Origin: Tenuifilaceae bacterium CYCD
GTDB taxonomy: Bacteria; Bacteroidota; Bacteroidia; Bacteroidales; Tenuifilaceae
Reading direction: 5' to 3'
Length of the DNA stretch: 64,000 nucleotides
Assembly: GCA_036322835.1 (NCBI GenBank)
Contig: AP027304.1
Location: forward strand, 1,488,001-1,552,000
In this document: one piece after another, positions 63,714 to 64,000 of the stretch
Position numbering within the stretch: the stretch's first letter is position 1
Layout: each line of letters starts with the position of its first letter
Program-made: the position numbers and the translations under genes
The notes under the pieces: generated by a model
Database searches by the model: none
Told to the model about the DNA's origin: nothing
What the model saw: the letters and a program-made list of their open reading frames with translations, nothing else

Positions 63714-64000
63714 TTTTTTGTTTTTTGATTTTCTACTCTTATGGTTTTTCGATTCACCCCGTTTTATGGTTTCTGGTCTCCATAGTAATATACATTAGTA
63801 AAAGAAACTAATGTATGACTACTAACTACTATTAATCTATGGTTACAACATCAACATAGGGTGGTTAGCCCTTAATAGTAGCAATAAATCTTATGTTATT
63901 TTATAACCTGTTATATTTTAATTTGTTATTCAAATAGTTTTTTGTTGTGTAATTTTTTTATATTTAATAAGGATTGAGTGTAAATTGTTACCTATTTTAA

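Noticed and set aside
63795-63816. Inverted repeat ttagtaaaagaaactaa as an attC or attI remnant
   Set aside because: It is only a short AT-rich palindrome, without the CTGGGG/CCCCAG stem, loop motif or a matching cassette start.

Overview
The window comes from a Bacteroidota genome. The evidence is promoters of the TAnnTTTG / -33 TTG type ahead of rplM, a tRNA gene and a large gene cluster, SprB-type repeats with a C-terminal type IX secretion (T9SS) sorting domain, the rplM-rpsI-rpsB-tsf block, and many Sec or lipoprotein signals. Genus cannot be told from the sequence.

Layout. 1-1.2 kb: end of a SpoIIE-type phosphatase gene and a small secreted protein. 1.4-3.8 kb: a RelE/ParE-type toxin-antitoxin pair and a duplicated REP-associated transposase (RAYT) with REP-like hairpins. 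3.8-28.6 kb: a minus-strand cluster of very large envelope or secreted genes. It includes a 1609-residue polymorphic-toxin-like protein whose C-terminus looks like a CD38-type NAD-consuming domain, followed by an overlapping small candidate immunity gene, and a 3452-residue T9SS adhesin-like protein with eleven near-identical 87-residue repeats and about twenty SprB repeats. 28.7-36.1 kb: ordinary core genes (tsf, rpsB, rpsI, rplM, an O-antigen-ligase-like gene, a 3-methyladenine DNA glycosylase, a 2-hydroxyacid dehydrogenase, tRNA-Asn, a PfkB sugar/nucleoside kinase).

36.15-61.53 kb is the notable part. It is a 25-kb array of short, mostly single-gene units, all on the minus strand, each followed by a conserved 129-136-bp imperfect inverted repeat. 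There are 21 full repeats and one collapsed one. The repeats have the layout of integron attC sites: outer RYYYAAC / GTTRRRY-like cores, and inner stems ending in CTGGGG/CCCCAG that covary from site to site. In 15 of 21 units the bases at the start of the unit are the exact reverse complement of those at its end, while they differ between units. This is the signature of circularisable integron cassettes cut at G/TT. One cassette is present twice, and its identity stops at the predicted cut point. No integrase gene lies in the window, so as seen this is a cluster of attC sites without integrase (CALIN), or the body of a chromosomal integron whose intI lies elsewhere.

Cassette cargo: Fic AMPylase, SanA/YdcF-like protein, RDD protein, two HEPN-like proteins (one paired with a DUF262 protein, defence-like), an M48 peptidase, several lipoproteins and small secreted or membrane proteins, and three related GC-richer cassettes without a convincing gene that share a covarying inverted repeat. 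The array is heavily hit by insertion sequences: three 999-bp IS1595-family copies, two identical 1443-bp IS3-family copies and one other IS3-family element. Removing the insertions restores three interrupted reading frames exactly. One IS3 copy has no target duplication and joins two halves of unrelated cassettes.

61.5-64 kb: a gene-free stretch beyond the promoter-side end of the array, then an outer-membrane barrel-like protein and a lipoprotein of unknown function.
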